64,000 bases of DNA from Pseudomonas inefficax (GCF_900277125.1 NZ_OPYN01000132.1:80879-144878), one strand, 5' to 3'. Numbered from the stretch's first letter, positions 9,710 to 19,595 are shown. The notes: generated by a model not told the origin, from the letters alone. Numbers and translations are program-made.

Positions 9710-11005
9710 ATGTCTTTCACTACCCAACACACCGCTTCGTACTATGCCGCCACGGCACGCGATGCGACGCCCTACCCGAGCCTGGACGGCGAACTGACCG
9801 CCGATGTATGCGTGGTCGGCGGCGGGCTGACCGGGGTCAATACCGCCCTGGAACTGGCCGAGCGCGGGCTTTCGGTGGTGCTGCTGGAAGGCCGGCGCAT
9901 CGGCTGGGGCGCCAGCGGCCGCAACGGCGGCCAGCTGATTCGCGGCATCGGCCACGACGTCAGCGGCTTTGCCCGGCATGTCGGCCAGGACGGCGTGCAG
10001 TACCTGAAACAGGCCGGCATCGAATCGGTAGCGCTGGTAGCCAGCCGCATCGCCCAGTACGGCATTGCCTGCGATCTGCGCTGGGGCTTCTGCGAACTGG
10101 CCAACACCCCTGCGCAGTTCGCCGCCTTCAAGGACGAACAGGACGACCTGGCTGCGCTCGGTTATCGCCCTGAAACCCGCCTGGTCAGTGCCGGCCAGCT
10201 GCATGAAATCGTCGCCAGCGACCAATACGCCGGCGGCCTGGTGGACATGGGCTCGGGCCATCTGCACCCGCTTGACCTGGTCCAGGGCGAAGCCCGCGCC
10301 GCCCACGGCCTGGGCGTACGCATCTTCGAGCAGAGCCCGGTGCTGCGCATCGAGCACGGCCCCCGCGTGACCCTGCACACAGCCCGTGGCACGGTGCGGG
10401 CGGGCAGCCTGGTGCTGGGCTGCAACGCCCACCTCGATGAACTGGAACCACGCCTGAGCGGCAAAGTACTGCCGGCCGGCAGCTATGTGGTGGCTACCGA
10501 GCCACTGCCCGAGTCACTGGCCACCAGCCTGATCCCGCAGAACATGGCACTGTGCGACCAGAAGGTCGGCCTGGACTACTACCGCCTCACGGCAGACCGA
10601 CGCCTGCTGTTCGGCGGCGCCTGCCACTATTCCGGCCGCGACCCCAAGGACATTGCCGGCTACATGCGGCCCAAGGTATTGAAGGTGTTCCCGCAACTGG
10701 CCAACGTGCGTATCGACTACCAGTGGGGCGGCATGATCGGCATTACCGCCAACCGCTTCCCCCAGGTCGGGCGCCTCAGCCAGCACCCCAATGTGTACTA
10801 TGCCCAGGGCTATTCCGGGCATGGGCTGAACGTGACGCACTGGACGGCAAAACTGCTGGCCGAAAGCATCGCACTCGGCCACAGCCAGGGGCTGGATGTG
10901 TTCAGCGCCGTGCCACACCTGACCTTCCCGGGCGGCAAGGCACTGCGCTCGCCACTGTTGGCACTGGGGATGTTGTGGTATCGATTGCGGGAGGTGTTGG
11001 GGTGA
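9710..11005 (+). CDS. FAD-dependent amine oxidoreductase (PuuB-like)
   Basis: 431 aa. The N-terminal dinucleotide fold carries CVVGGGLTGVNTALELAERG (residues 31-50), followed by the DAO-family GASGRNGGQL segment. The C terminus has GYSGHGLNVT. This matches gamma-glutamylputrescine oxidase and related DAO proteins, which oxidise the amine to an aldehyde with release of ammonia and H2O2. It lies 13 bp after the binding protein gene, in one operon with the gamma-glutamyl ligase. The assignment to the PuuB step is by family and context. Confidence 0.88.
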   Translation: MSFTTQHTASYYAATARDATPYPSLDGELTADVCVVGGGLTGVNTALELAERGLSVVLLEGRRIGWGASGRNGGQLIRGIGHDVSGFARHVGQDGVQYLKQAGIESVALVASRIAQYGIACDLRWGFCELANTPAQFAAFKDEQDDLAALGYRPETRLVSAGQLHEIVASDQYAGGLVDMGSGHLHPLDLVQGEARAAHGLGVRIFEQSPVLRIEHGPRVTLHTARGTVRAGSLVLGCNAHLDELEPRLSGKVLPAGSYVVATEPLPESLATSLIPQNMALCDQKVGLDYYRLTADRRLLFGGACHYSGRDPKDIAGYMRPKVLKVFPQLANVRIDYQWGGMIGITANRFPQVGRLSQHPNVYYAQGYSGHGLNVTHWTAKLLAESIALGHSQGLDVFSAVPHLTFPGGKALRSPLLALGMLWYRLREVLG

Positions 11006-11024
11006 GTTCGCCGGGAGCTTTGCG

Positions 11025-11265
11025 GCGCCTGTGAGACCGAGCGCCGCCCGCGCGGCGCTTCGCAGCACAAGGCTGCTCCTACATCTGTTTCGGGCCAATA
11101 ACGCCTGTACCATTGCACACGACCGCCTTGTTTGGCCGGCACGATATCGAGGTGGACGCCAAGGGGGCGCGCGAATTCGCCCCAGGAATAACTGGCCCGA
11201 AATAGATGTAGGAGCAGCCTTGTGCTGCGAAGCGCCGCGCGGGCGGCGCTCGGTCTCACAGGCGC
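11025..11265. repeat. Long inverted repeat (about 72-bp arms) in a 395-bp gap
   Basis: The left arm (11025-11097) and right arm (11194-11265) are nearly perfect reverse complements. They carry the GTAGGAGCAGCCTTGTGCTG element at the inner side, GCGCCGC-type palindromes, and an outer GCGCCTGTGAGACCGAGC. The roughly 96-bp centre has no open frame or recognised site. No gene was found in 11006-11400 apart from the promoter zone of the lipoprotein. Confidence 0.85.
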
Positions 11266-11400
11266 AGAAAAACTCAAGACAACCCCTTCCAGCCCCTCCA
11301 ACTTGCTACCATTTCACAATCGATTGAACCTACCCACTGGCCAACTGTCGCGCACCTGCTAGCGTTGTTCTGGCCGACCTATCATGGATGCCTTTTCATC

Positions 11401-12078
11401 ATGAAATCATTGCCCCGCATTACCCTGTTGTGCGCCGCACTGCTTACCATGGCCGCTTGCTCCAGCAATCGCGTGGACCCAAAGGACTACTCCGGCTTCC
11501 TCAAGGATTACAGCCGCCTGCAAGAAACCAAGAGCCCGTCGGGTGACCCGGTGATGCGCTGGATCGACCCCAAGGTCAACGTCAACCAGTACAGCCAGGT
11601 GTTCATCGAGCCCAGCCAGTTCTACCCCAAGCCGCAGCCGACGGAGGTCATCTCGACGCAGACGCTGCAGGAAATCACCCGTTACTTCAACGAAGCGTTG
11701 CGCCGGGAAATGGGCAGCGTGGTACCGCTGGCCAAGGGCCCCGGCCCGGGCGTGATCGTGGTGCGCCCGGCAATCACGGCGGTGTCCACCAGCAACGAGG
11801 GCCTCAAACCCTATGAGGTGATCCCTATCGCGTTGATTTCGGCCGGTGTGAACACTGCCATGGGCGGCCGTGACCAGGAGGTGGATGTCGGCGTGGAAGC
11901 TGCGTTCCTCGATGGTGCCAGCCAGAAGGTGCTGGCCCAGGTGGTGCGCAAGGGCACGGGGCAGGAACTGGAAAACAAGACAACCAAACTGACTCTGAAT
12001 GACGTCAAGCCGGTGCTGGACGGCTGGGCCAAGGACATGCGTGCGAGCTTCCTGGAAGCGAAGCAGAAAGCCCGCTGA
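11401..12078 (+). CDS. DUF3313-family lipoprotein
   Basis: 225 aa from ATG 11401 (MKSLPRIT). The frame extends 12 codons upstream, but this start places a proper lipoprotein signal with lipobox TMAAC (Cys about residue 18). The mature part, with FLKDYSRLQ near its start, fits the DUF3313 family of pseudomonad lipoproteins. The residue after Cys is Ser, suggesting outer-membrane sorting. Function unknown. Only a weak GGAT precedes the start. Confidence 0.8.
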   Translation: MKSLPRITLLCAALLTMAACSSNRVDPKDYSGFLKDYSRLQETKSPSGDPVMRWIDPKVNVNQYSQVFIEPSQFYPKPQPTEVISTQTLQEITRYFNEALRREMGSVVPLAKGPGPGVIVVRPAITAVSTSNEGLKPYEVIPIALISAGVNTAMGGRDQEVDVGVEAAFLDGASQKVLAQVVRKGTGQELENKTTKLTLNDVKPVLDGWAKDMRASFLEAKQKAR

Positions 12079-12093
12079 AGCCTCACTGGTCCA

Positions 12094-12208
12094 TGTAGGA
12101 GCGGCCTTGTGTCGCGATGGGGCGCGGAGCGGCCCCAGATCCACGTATACAAGCTGAAATCGCTGGGGCTGCTTCGCAGCCCTTTCGCGACACAAGGCCG
12201 CTCCTACA
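12094..12208. repeat. Inverted-repeat element, TGTAGGAGCGGCCTTGTGTCGCGA class
   Basis: The ends are inverted copies of TGTAGGAGCGGCCTTGTGTC with inner GGGGC.GCCCC-type palindromes. It lies between the convergent lipoprotein and serine dehydratase genes, a position where it could act as a terminator. Confidence 0.88.
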
Positions 12209-12218
12209 GTTGACCGCG

Positions 12219-13595
12219 TCAACATTCGACGAAGGCAACGGCCAGGCCGCCGCGCGAGGTCTCCTTGTAGTTGGCATGCATGTCCGCCCCGGTATCGCGC
12301 ATGGTGCGGATCACCCGGTCGAGCGAGATGAAGTGCTCGCCATCCCCCCGCAGCGCCATCTGCACGGCGTTGATCGCCTTCACCGCGGCAATCGCGTTGC
12401 GCTCGATGCAGGGCACCTGCACCAGGCCGCCAACCGGGTCGCAGGTCAGCCCAAGGTTATGTTCCAAGGCAATTTCGGCGGCATTTTCCAGCTGTGGCGG
12501 CGTGGCGCCCAGCACCTGGGCCAGGCCGGCGGCGGCCATCGAACAGGCTGAGCCCACCTCGCCCTGGCAACCAACCTCGGCCCCGGAAATCGACGCGTTC
12601 TTCTTGCACAGGATGCCAACCGCCGCTGCCGCCAGCAGGAAGTCCACCACGTCCGCGTCGCACGCGCCGGGGTTGAATTTCATGTAATAGTGCAGCACCG
12701 CCGGGATGATGCCGGCCGCACCGTTGGTAGGCGCGGTAACCATGCGCCCGCCGGCGGCGTTCTCTTCATTCACCGCCAGGGCGAACAGGTTGACCCACTC
12801 CATGGCACTGAGGGTGGAGCCGATCACGTTGGGCTTGCCCAACTCCTGCAGGCTGCGATGCAGCCGCGCCGCGCGGCGCTTGACGTGCAACCCGCCCGGC
12901 AGGATGCCTTCGTTGCGCAGGCCATTGTCGACGCACTCACGCATGGCACCCCAGATTCGCAGCAGGCCCTCGCGTACCTCGGCCTCCGGGCGCCAGGCAC
13001 ATTCGTTGGCCATCATCAGCTGCGCCACGCTCAGGCCATGGGCCTTGCACAAGGCCAGCAACTGCGCAGCACTGTCGAACTCGTACGGCAGCACCACCGC
13101 GTTCGCTTCGACTGCTGGCGCATCGATCTCGACTTGCTCGACGATAAAGCCACCGCCTACCGAATAGTAGGTCTGGCGCAACAAGCTGCCCTGCCCGTTC
13201 ATGGCTTCCAGGCTCATGGCATTGGGGTGGTAAGGCAGGTTCTCGTCGAGCAGCAGCATGTCGCGGCTGTACTCGAACGCCAGCGGGTGGCTGCCATCGA
13301 GCATCAGGCAGTGCTCCTGCATCACCTGGCCAATACGCGACTCGATAGTGGCCGGGTCGATACGGTCCGGCCACTGCCCCATCAGGCCGAGCAGGCAGGC
13401 GCGATCGGTGGCATGGCCAACCCCGGTGGCCGACAGCGACCCGTATAGCCGCACCTCGACACGGCTTACCCTGGCCAACAGCCCCTGCTCACGCAGGGCC
13501 TGGGCAAAGGTAGCCGCCGCCCGCATCGGGCCGACGGTGTGGGAACTGGACGGCCCGATGCCAATTTTGAAAAGGTCGAAAACACTGATAGCCAT
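12219..13595 (-). CDS. sdaA: L-serine ammonia-lyase, iron-sulfur dependent, single chain
   Basis: 458 aa from ATG 13595 (MAISVFDLFKIGIGPSSSHT). The 13 codons further upstream in frame are unlikely to be translated. The signature GIGPSSSHTVGPMRAA is at the N terminus. Cluster cysteines lie in GILCKKNAS and EVGCQGEVGSACSM and a further one in LTCDPVGGLVQVPC. The enzyme deaminates serine to pyruvate with a [4Fe-4S] cluster. Both beta and alpha domains are fused, as in SdaA/SdaB of gammaproteobacteria; the symbol could equally be sdaB. It is divergent from a LysR regulator that probably controls it. Confidence 0.93.
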   Translation of the reverse strand: MAISVFDLFKIGIGPSSSHTVGPMRAAATFAQALREQGLLARVSRVEVRLYGSLSATGVGHATDRACLLGLMGQWPDRIDPATIESRIGQVMQEHCLMLDGSHPLAFEYSRDMLLLDENLPYHPNAMSLEAMNGQGSLLRQTYYSVGGGFIVEQVEIDAPAVEANAVVLPYEFDSAAQLLALCKAHGLSVAQLMMANECAWRPEAEVREGLLRIWGAMRECVDNGLRNEGILPGGLHVKRRAARLHRSLQELGKPNVIGSTLSAMEWVNLFALAVNEENAAGGRMVTAPTNGAAGIIPAVLHYYMKFNPGACDADVVDFLLAAAAVGILCKKNASISGAEVGCQGEVGSACSMAAAGLAQVLGATPPQLENAAEIALEHNLGLTCDPVGGLVQVPCIERNAIAAVKAINAVQMALRGDGEHFISLDRVIRTMRDTGADMHANYKETSRGGLAVAFVEC

Positions 13596-13725
13596 GCTAA
13601 TGCCTGACCGTGCCCGAGAATGAAGCCGCAGCACGGTTATCTGAAGAAATTGAGCGTTATTGCAATTTTTGCGCGATACTGCCGCGCTGGCTCATGGATG
13701 ACCAACGAAACTTCCTAAGCAAGGC

Positions 13726-13740
13726 TTTAGTGATACTAAA
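13726..13740. promoter_or_regulatory. Perfect palindrome TTTAGTGATACTAAA at the LysR start
   Basis: TTTAGT-GAT-ACTAAA fits the T-N11-A rule for LysR-type operators and ends two bases before the ATG of the regulator gene. It is a plausible auto-regulatory and dehydratase operator in the 147-bp divergent region. Confidence 0.5.
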
Positions 13741-13742
13741 CG

Positions 13743-14681
13743 ATGCGACGACAACTCAATGGCCAGACATTCGTCTGGCTACACGTGTTCGCCTGTGCGG
13801 CCCGGCACTTGTCCTTCACCCGCTGTGCCGAAGAGCTGCACATCACCCCGGGCGCCGTCAGCCAACAGATGCGCCAGCTGGAGGAACGCCTGGGCTACCG
13901 GTTGTTCCTGCGCCGGGCGCGCGGTGTGGAACTGAGCGCCGAAGGGCAACGCCTGGCGCAGACGGTGACCGAAGCCTACGGCAGCATCGAAGCCGAACTG
14001 CTGCGCCTGGACGCGGGTGAAATCCGCGGCACCTTGCGCCTGCGCTCGATCCCGTCGTTCCTGGCCAAGTGGCTCACGCCGCGCCTGCCGCGTTTTCAAC
14101 AACGCTATCCGGACATCGAGCTGCGCCTGGTGGCCGAAGACAGTGCCCAGGCGTTGACCCCTGGCGATTTCGACCTGGCCATCGACCTGAACGATGGCAG
14201 CTACCCCGGCATGCTCTCGACGCCGCTGCTGGACGAGCAGATCTTCCCCGTGTGCTCCCCCACCTTGCTGCGCGGGCGCCCGCCGCTGCACGGGCCGGCA
14301 GACCTTGCGCACTACCCGCTGCTACACGACATCACGGCCTGGCGTGGCAGTTCGGAATATGCCGAATGGGAGTTCTACCTGGAAGGCATCGGCGCCGCCG
14401 GCCTGGATGTGCGGCGTGGGCATACCTTCAACCGCAACCACCTGACCATCGAGGCGGCGATTGCCGGCAGTGGCGTGGCGATTGCCCGGCGCACGCTGCT
14501 CAACGACGAACTTGAGCGCGGGGCACTGATCGTGCCATTCGGGGTGCCTATCGCCAATCACAAGCGTTATGTGGTGCATTACCCGCCGGGCGGGCTGAGC
14601 CAGCCGGGAGCGCGAGCGGTGCATGACTGGCTGGTGGAGGAAGCGCGGGGGTTCAGGGAGTTGCACCCTTTGAAGGACTAG
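13743..14681 (+). CDS. LysR-family regulator, GcvA-like
   Basis: 312 aa. The N-terminal helix-turn-helix has the GcvA-subgroup sequence AARHLSFTRCAEELHITPGA. The effector domain includes IEAAIAGSGVAIARRTL. The start matches the family N-terminal length, although no good ribosome site precedes it. It is divergent from the serine dehydratase gene, which suggests control of serine breakdown. Its own operator may overlap the start codon region. Confidence 0.85.
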   Translation: MRRQLNGQTFVWLHVFACAARHLSFTRCAEELHITPGAVSQQMRQLEERLGYRLFLRRARGVELSAEGQRLAQTVTEAYGSIEAELLRLDAGEIRGTLRLRSIPSFLAKWLTPRLPRFQQRYPDIELRLVAEDSAQALTPGDFDLAIDLNDGSYPGMLSTPLLDEQIFPVCSPTLLRGRPPLHGPADLAHYPLLHDITAWRGSSEYAEWEFYLEGIGAAGLDVRRGHTFNRNHLTIEAAIAGSGVAIARRTLLNDELERGALIVPFGVPIANHKRYVVHYPPGGLSQPGARAVHDWLVEEARGFRELHPLKD

Positions 14682-14723
14682 GCCAGCCAAGAGCGCTTGC
14701 ACACTGTCATGGAATTGCGAATG

Positions 14724-14757
14724 ACTCATTGAATTAGCAGGGACCCTGTGGGAGCGG
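14724..14757. repeat. 34-bp direct repeat, left copy
   Basis: Identical except for one base to 20690-20723. The shared part begins ACTCATTGAATTAGCAGGG and runs into a REP half. The two copies bracket the WcaJ-to-VirK block of the exopolysaccharide cluster. Confidence 0.8.
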
Positions 14758-14834
14758 CTTTAGCCGCGAACACCGGCGCAGCCGGTGCCATGCACCGCGT
14801 TGGATTCTTCGCGGGTAAACCCGCTCCCACAGGG
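14745..14834. repeat. REP pair matching the 30.3-31.0 kb array unit
   Basis: A REP pair around the palindrome ACCGGCGCAGCCGGT. The same unit in the same orientation is repeated in the array at 30297-31035 at the other end of the exopolysaccharide cluster. It fills most of the gap between the LysR stop and the wcaJ-like stop. Confidence 0.9.
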
Positions 14835-14862
14835 TGCGCAGAGCGTTTGCGAGATTTGTGCG

Positions 14863-16284
14863 TCAGTAGGCCTGCTTGCCGGTAAAGGCGCTAAGCGTGC
14901 GCACCAGAATCACGAAATCCAGCCACAGCGACCAGTTGTTGATGTACTCGATGTCCGAGTCCACCCGCTGGATCATTTGCTCGATATCCCTGGTCTCGCC
15001 CCTGAATCCCCGCACCTGTGCCAGGCCGGTCATGCCTGGCTTGATATTGTGACGGGCAAAGTAATCGACGATGTCCTGGGAATACAACGTGTCATGCTGC
15101 AACGCATGCGGCCGCGGCCCGACCAGCGACATTTCCCCGGTCAGCACATTGAACAGTTGCGGCAGTTCGTCCAGGCTGGTGCGGCGGATAAAGGCGCCGA
15201 CTCGGGTCAACCTCGGGTCATTCCTCTGCGCCTGCTTTACCACGCCCTCCTCCGGCTGATGGATATGCATGCTCCTGAACTTCCAGATGCGGAACGCTTC
15301 CCCGGTCCAGCCGGTGCGTTCCTGGCGGAAGAACACCGGGCCGCGGCTATCGAGCTTGATGGCCAGCGCAACGGCCAGCAACACCGGCGATGCCAGCAGC
15401 AGGATCAGCACCGCCAACACCCTGTCCTCGAGGTTCTTCAGGAACAGGCTCATGCCCGTCAGCGGTGTTTCCGACAAGGTCAGCACAGGGATGCCGGCAA
15501 TTTCCCGCACGCTGTGGTTGATCAGGCGCAACGAGAAGATATCCGGCACCCAGTTCACCGCAATGCACTTGTCGAGCAACTTGAAATACACATCGTTGAT
15601 GACCTCGGAACCGCCCAGCGGGGTCACCAGGTACACCGTACGGATGCCATGGCGGGCCACGATATCGTCGAGTTCGGCAATATGCCCGAGCACCGGCATG
15701 CGCTGCTTGCCTTCGGCGCTCTCGCGCCCCGGCTCATCGGCATTGTCGACCAGCACGCAACCCAGCACACGCTCGCCGAACCAGGGATTGTTGCTGATTT
15801 TCTGGTACAGGAAGTTGGCCAGGTCACCGGCGCCAATGATCAGGGCGTTGTCCAGGCGGGCATGCGCCGTGAAGCGCTTTTGCAATTCACGCACGGCAAA
15901 GTGCAGGAACAACTGGGCGATGTAGCCGATGATGAACAACTGCACGACCAGCAGACGCGAATAGGTTTCGCTCTGTTTGGCCAGAAAGGCCATGACCACC
16001 AGGAAGCAGAAGGTTGCCGACCAGGCCTTGAACAGCCGGAAAGCCTTGATGGAAAGCCCTACGTTGGTACGGTAGATCGCATAATGATCGTAGATGACTG
16101 CCAGTGCGCCAACCAGCAACAGCAGCATGATCACGTAATCGGAAGTGATGTAGCCAAACTGGTCGTAGATCAGGTACCAGGCAATACCGGTGACTGCAAT
16201 TCCATCGAGGCCGGCCTGAATGGCGTTACTTACGCTGCTTCTTCTCTGCAGCACGGAACGACTGCTTCTGGGCTCTAAGACCAT
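14863..16284 (-). CDS. wcaJ: Undecaprenyl-phosphate sugar phosphotransferase (WcaJ type)
   Basis: 473 aa from ATG 16284 ([10 protein letters not shown]), with GAGGT upstream; the longer open frame lacks support. Residues 1-140 contain several membrane helices and the middle is a CoA-binding-like domain ([15 protein letters not shown]). The C-terminal ~190 residues are the bacterial sugar transferase domain with [33 protein letters not shown] and [15 protein letters not shown]. It starts repeat-unit synthesis by moving hexose-1-phosphate to undecaprenyl phosphate in the inner membrane. It is the last gene of the minus-strand exopolysaccharide run. Confidence 0.92.
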   Translation of the reverse strand: MVLEPRSSRSVLQRRSSVSNAIQAGLDGIAVTGIAWYLIYDQFGYITSDYVIMLLLLVGALAVIYDHYAIYRTNVGLSIKAFRLFKAWSATFCFLVVMAFLAKQSETYSRLLVVQLFIIGYIAQLFLHFAVRELQKRFTAHARLDNALIIGAGDLANFLYQKISNNPWFGERVLGCVLVDNADEPGRESAEGKQRMPVLGHIAELDDIVARHGIRTVYLVTPLGGSEVINDVYFKLLDKCIAVNWVPDIFSLRLINHSVREIAGIPVLTLSETPLTGMSLFLKNLEDRVLAVLILLLASPVLLAVALAIKLDSRGPVFFRQERTGWTGEAFRIWKFRSMHIHQPEEGVVKQAQRNDPRLTRVGAFIRRTSLDELPQLFNVLTGEMSLVGPRPHALQHDTLYSQDIVDYFARHNIKPGMTGLAQVRGFRGETRDIEQMIQRVDSDIEYINNWSLWLDFVILVRTLSAFTGKQAY

Positions 16285-16456
16285 TTCAGACCTCATCAAT
16301 GTGCGCGCAGCAAGTGCCTTCCAGCAACCAGCAAGACTTGACAACGGCTCATGCAAAGCCCGTGAAGCGGAATCGTGCAGCCCCAAGCCATTGATCTCAC
16401 TGTAGCAGCCACCCGCCATCAGCGTGCCCGGAATCACCGCTCGCGCGGCCCGCCGT

Positions 16457-17209
16457 TCATACGGTGTGCCTGGCCACCCCTCCGTCGCGGCAGTACAGCA
16501 CGGTACGCAGCAGGAACAACGGGTTGCCCACCACATAGCGCATGAACAAACGTTTCGGCTCGCGCGCCAGCCGATACAGCCACTCCCCACCCAACCGCCG
16601 CAACCACTCGGGCGCCCGGCTGACCTTGCCGCCGAGAAAATCCAGGATCGCGCCGCCGCACACGATCAGGCATGGCACATCAGCGGCCGCCAGCCTTGCC
16701 GCCACAACTTCCTGTCTGGGCATGCCCATGCCCAGCACGATCAGTTCTGGTTGCAGCTCCCTGGCCAGTTGCAGGTAGCTCTCGACGCTGGCAAAGCCAT
16801 CGTGGACCGACACCGGCACCACCCCGAACATGGCTGCGCTACGCTGCACGGCCTGGTCCAGATAAGGTTGCCGGGTGCCCCAGAACGCGACTCGCCGCCC
16901 ACGGTAGGCAGCCAGTAGCCGAGGAATGAAGTCGGTGCCATTCATGTTGAGCCCCGGTTCAAGCCCCAGTCGCCGATACAGGATCGCCATACCGGAGCCG
17001 TCGCGCAGTAGCACATCGGCCGCCGACAATGCCTGATGGCAGGCGCCATCGCGAACCACCAGGTTCATTGCATGGGCATTGACGAAGCCCAGCACGGTCG
17101 CGGCCTGCGTGGCGGTCAGCCTGTCCAGCAGGCGCTGCACGGCAGTGGCATCCGCCACCACTTCAAGCTTGCCGACAATGGTGTTCCAGCGTTTCTGCCA
17201 CTCAGCCAT
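16457..17209 (-). CDS. WecG/TagA/CpsF family glycosyltransferase
   Basis: 250 aa. Typical GT26 features are LRDGSGMAILYRRLG, RVAFWGTRQPYL, LIVLGMGMPRQEVVA and the C-terminal PEWLRRLGGEWLYRLAREP. The family adds UDP-ManNAcA, ManNAc or glucuronate-type sugars to lipid-linked intermediates. Its start overlaps the stop of the next upstream glycosyltransferase by one base (TGATG), showing translational coupling. Confidence 0.92.
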   Translation of the reverse strand: MAEWQKRWNTIVGKLEVVADATAVQRLLDRLTATQAATVLGFVNAHAMNLVVRDGACHQALSAADVLLRDGSGMAILYRRLGLEPGLNMNGTDFIPRLLAAYRGRRVAFWGTRQPYLDQAVQRSAAMFGVVPVSVHDGFASVESYLQLARELQPELIVLGMGMPRQEVVAARLAAADVPCLIVCGGAILDFLGGKVSRAPEWLRRLGGEWLYRLAREPKRLFMRYVVGNPLFLLRTVLYCRDGGVARHTV

Positions 17210-18396
17210 CAGTCTTCATCCCGTTTCGAACGTACCCATTCAACCTGGCGCTTGATCAGGAACCCCAGATACAACGGGATCTTTTTTACCGCGTAAAACG
17301 GCGCGTACAGCAGCACCGAGAACGGGATCAGTTCGCGACAGAAGCGCGCCCAGGCCAGTGCGACGGCAAGGCCGAGCAATGCCAACGCACAAAGGGCGAT
17401 CCAGGCAGGTGCCGCCAGGCCGAACAGCAGGTATGCCAGCCAGGCCACCAGGTTGAGCCCGAGCAAGGCCAGCACCAGCAACGCCAGCGGCGGCACCAGC
17501 AGGTCAAGGGTCATGGCCAGCAAGCTGCCGTTACGCTGAGTGATTGCCGCCAGCGCACGCCTGGGCGCTTCTGCCAGCATCAGGCTCATGTGCCCATGCT
17601 CCCAGCGGGTACGCTGGCTGCCCAGGCCCTGCTGGCTGACAGGGAACCGGCTGCTGACCACAGCCTCGGGGCAGAACACTGGCGGCTTGCCTTGCTGACA
17701 CAGGTCCAGACCCAGCTTCACATCCTCCACCAGGTGCCCGTTGGCCAAGTCGATCAAGGCCAGGTCACGCCAGCCGAACGCCATGCCTGCGCCCATCAAC
17801 TGGCAAGGCAGGCCCAGGCGTGCCCAACCACGCGGGCGCACCAGGTTCTTGACCCGCCAGGCGAACTGGGCAACCTGCACTGCCAGCCCGGCCCCTGCCG
17901 GTGCGTGCATCAGGTACAGCGCCTGCACCGGGCGAGCGACCTCACAGTAGCGCCGCGCCAGGCGCTCGATTGCCCCCTCGCCCACCTGGCAGTCGGCATC
18001 CACCACGATCACCACCTCGGGCGGCTGACTGGCCAGATGGTGCACGCCAAAGTCCAGGGCGTAGCCCTTGCCGCGCAACCGCGTATCGTGGCGCTCCACC
18101 ACTTCGGCACCCGCCTCGCGCGCCAGTCGCGCGGTGTCGTCAGTGCAGTTGTCCGCCACCACCAGCAAGCGGTCGCCAGGCCGCAACTGCGGGGCAATGC
18201 TTGCCAGCGTGGCACCAATCATCGAAGCCTCGTCATGGGCTGGCACCAGCACTGCCACTTGCGGACGAGCGTTCTTGCCCATCGGCTGCACGCGTGCAGG
18301 CAAGCAGGCCATCAGTACCTGCACCAACAGCAGCAGCACCGGCAACAGGACGATGGTCGCCAGCATGCCCAGTAACCAAGCCAAGACACTTATCAT
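17209..18396 (-). CDS. Glycosyltransferase family 2, membrane-anchored
   Basis: 395 aa. One N-terminal membrane helix (residues 5-28) is followed by a GT-A domain starting VAVLVPAHDEASMI, with VIVVDADCQVGEGA (DxD-like) and SQQGLGSQRTRWEHGH (QxxRW type). Two or three further helices lie after residue 300. The QxxRW-like motif is typical of processive or membrane GT2 enzymes. It overlaps the upstream GT4 gene by four bases (ATGA). Confidence 0.9.
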   Translation of the reverse strand: MISVLAWLLGMLATIVLLPVLLLLVQVLMACLPARVQPMGKNARPQVAVLVPAHDEASMIGATLASIAPQLRPGDRLLVVADNCTDDTARLAREAGAEVVERHDTRLRGKGYALDFGVHHLASQPPEVVIVVDADCQVGEGAIERLARRYCEVARPVQALYLMHAPAGAGLAVQVAQFAWRVKNLVRPRGWARLGLPCQLMGAGMAFGWRDLALIDLANGHLVEDVKLGLDLCQQGKPPVFCPEAVVSSRFPVSQQGLGSQRTRWEHGHMSLMLAEAPRRALAAITQRNGSLLAMTLDLLVPPLALLVLALLGLNLVAWLAYLLFGLAAPAWIALCALALLGLAVALAWARFCRELIPFSVLLYAPFYAVKKIPLYLGFLIKRQVEWVRSKRDED

Positions 18397-19595
18397 GCGG
18401 ATGCCTTGAAATAGCTGGCCAGCCTGGCCGCTTCGGTATCGATGTCATGCCGTTGCAGCACACGCTGGCGAGCCGCCTCGCCCATGCGCTGCAGCGCCTC
18501 GGCAGGTTGCGCCAGGCAGTCGGCCATGGCCTCCACCAGCTCGTCCACGGTGCCGGCAGGGAACAACCAGCCGTTCTCGCCCGGCCGCACCAGCTCGGGA
18601 ATGCCTGCCACATAGGTGCTCAGCACTGGCCTGCGCAACGCCATGGCCTCCATGATCACCACGGGCAAACCCTCGGCAAAGCTGGGCAGCACCAGCGCAC
18701 GCGCTGCAAGGATTTCCTCGCGCACCTGTGCGCTGCTGATCCAGCCGGTGATGCGCACCTGCTGCTGCAAGCCATGCCGTGCAATCAGCGCCTCGATCTG
18801 CCTACGCATCTCACCATCGCCAGCCAGCACCAGCTCGAAGGCGATCGACCGGTCGGCCAGTACCCGCGCGGCCTCAAGCAACAGCAGCTGGCCTTTCTGT
18901 TCGCACAGGCGGCCGACGCACACCAGGCGCGGCGCCATGGGCACGCCGACCGGCGTCACCTCATGGAAACTGCGCTCGAGGCCGCAATGCACCACCTTCA
19001 CCTTGGCCCAATGGTCGTATGCCACCCAGCGATACAACTGGCTGCGCCCGTACGAGCTGATCGCCGCGACAAATGCGGCACGCCGCACCTTCTCGCCCAT
19101 GTGCAGAAACTGCGGTTTGTCGAACTCTTCCGGCCCGTGCACGGTAAAGCTGTAGGCTGGCCCGCCGAGCACGTTGGCCAGCATCACCACCTCGGTGGAA
19201 TTGGTGCCGAAATGCGCATGCACATGTCTTGCCTCGCCTGCCCGCAACCATTGCAGCACCTGGCAGGCCTCGGCCAGGTACACCAGATGGTAGGGCCAGG
19301 CCCGGTCGGCCCGCAGACCAAGGCGCATGGCCAGCCACAGCGCCCGGGAAAACCGGCGCGGCTGTGCGCGCAGCACTTGCCAGGTGGGTGCCAACAAACC
19401 CTTGATGCCACGTTGCAGCACATAGCGGGTCCTGGCCCGTTCGCTCGCGTCCTCGGCATCCTGCAACTCGGCGTCCCACCCGCGCAAGGCAATACGCTGC
19501 ACCTCTACCCCCTGGCGCTCAAGGGCCAGGATCTCGCGGCGAATGAAACTGTGGCTGACCTTCGGGTACTGGTTTATGAAGTAGGCAATGCGCAT
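18393..19595 (-). CDS. Glycosyltransferase family 4
   Basis: 400 aa from ATG 19595 (MRIAYFINQYPKVSHSFI). The GT-B fold is evident: N-terminal QYPKVSHSFIRRE, middle VCVGRLCEQKGQLLLLEA and the donor-binding segment ALVLPSFAEGLPVVIMEAMA. It transfers a nucleotide-activated sugar to the growing lipid-linked unit with retention. It is in an operon with the GT2 and WecG-like genes. Confidence 0.93.
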   Translation of the reverse strand: MRIAYFINQYPKVSHSFIRREILALERQGVEVQRIALRGWDAELQDAEDASERARTRYVLQRGIKGLLAPTWQVLRAQPRRFSRALWLAMRLGLRADRAWPYHLVYLAEACQVLQWLRAGEARHVHAHFGTNSTEVVMLANVLGGPAYSFTVHGPEEFDKPQFLHMGEKVRRAAFVAAISSYGRSQLYRWVAYDHWAKVKVVHCGLERSFHEVTPVGVPMAPRLVCVGRLCEQKGQLLLLEAARVLADRSIAFELVLAGDGEMRRQIEALIARHGLQQQVRITGWISSAQVREEILAARALVLPSFAEGLPVVIMEAMALRRPVLSTYVAGIPELVRPGENGWLFPAGTVDELVEAMADCLAQPAEALQRMGEAARQRVLQRHDIDTEAARLASYFKASA

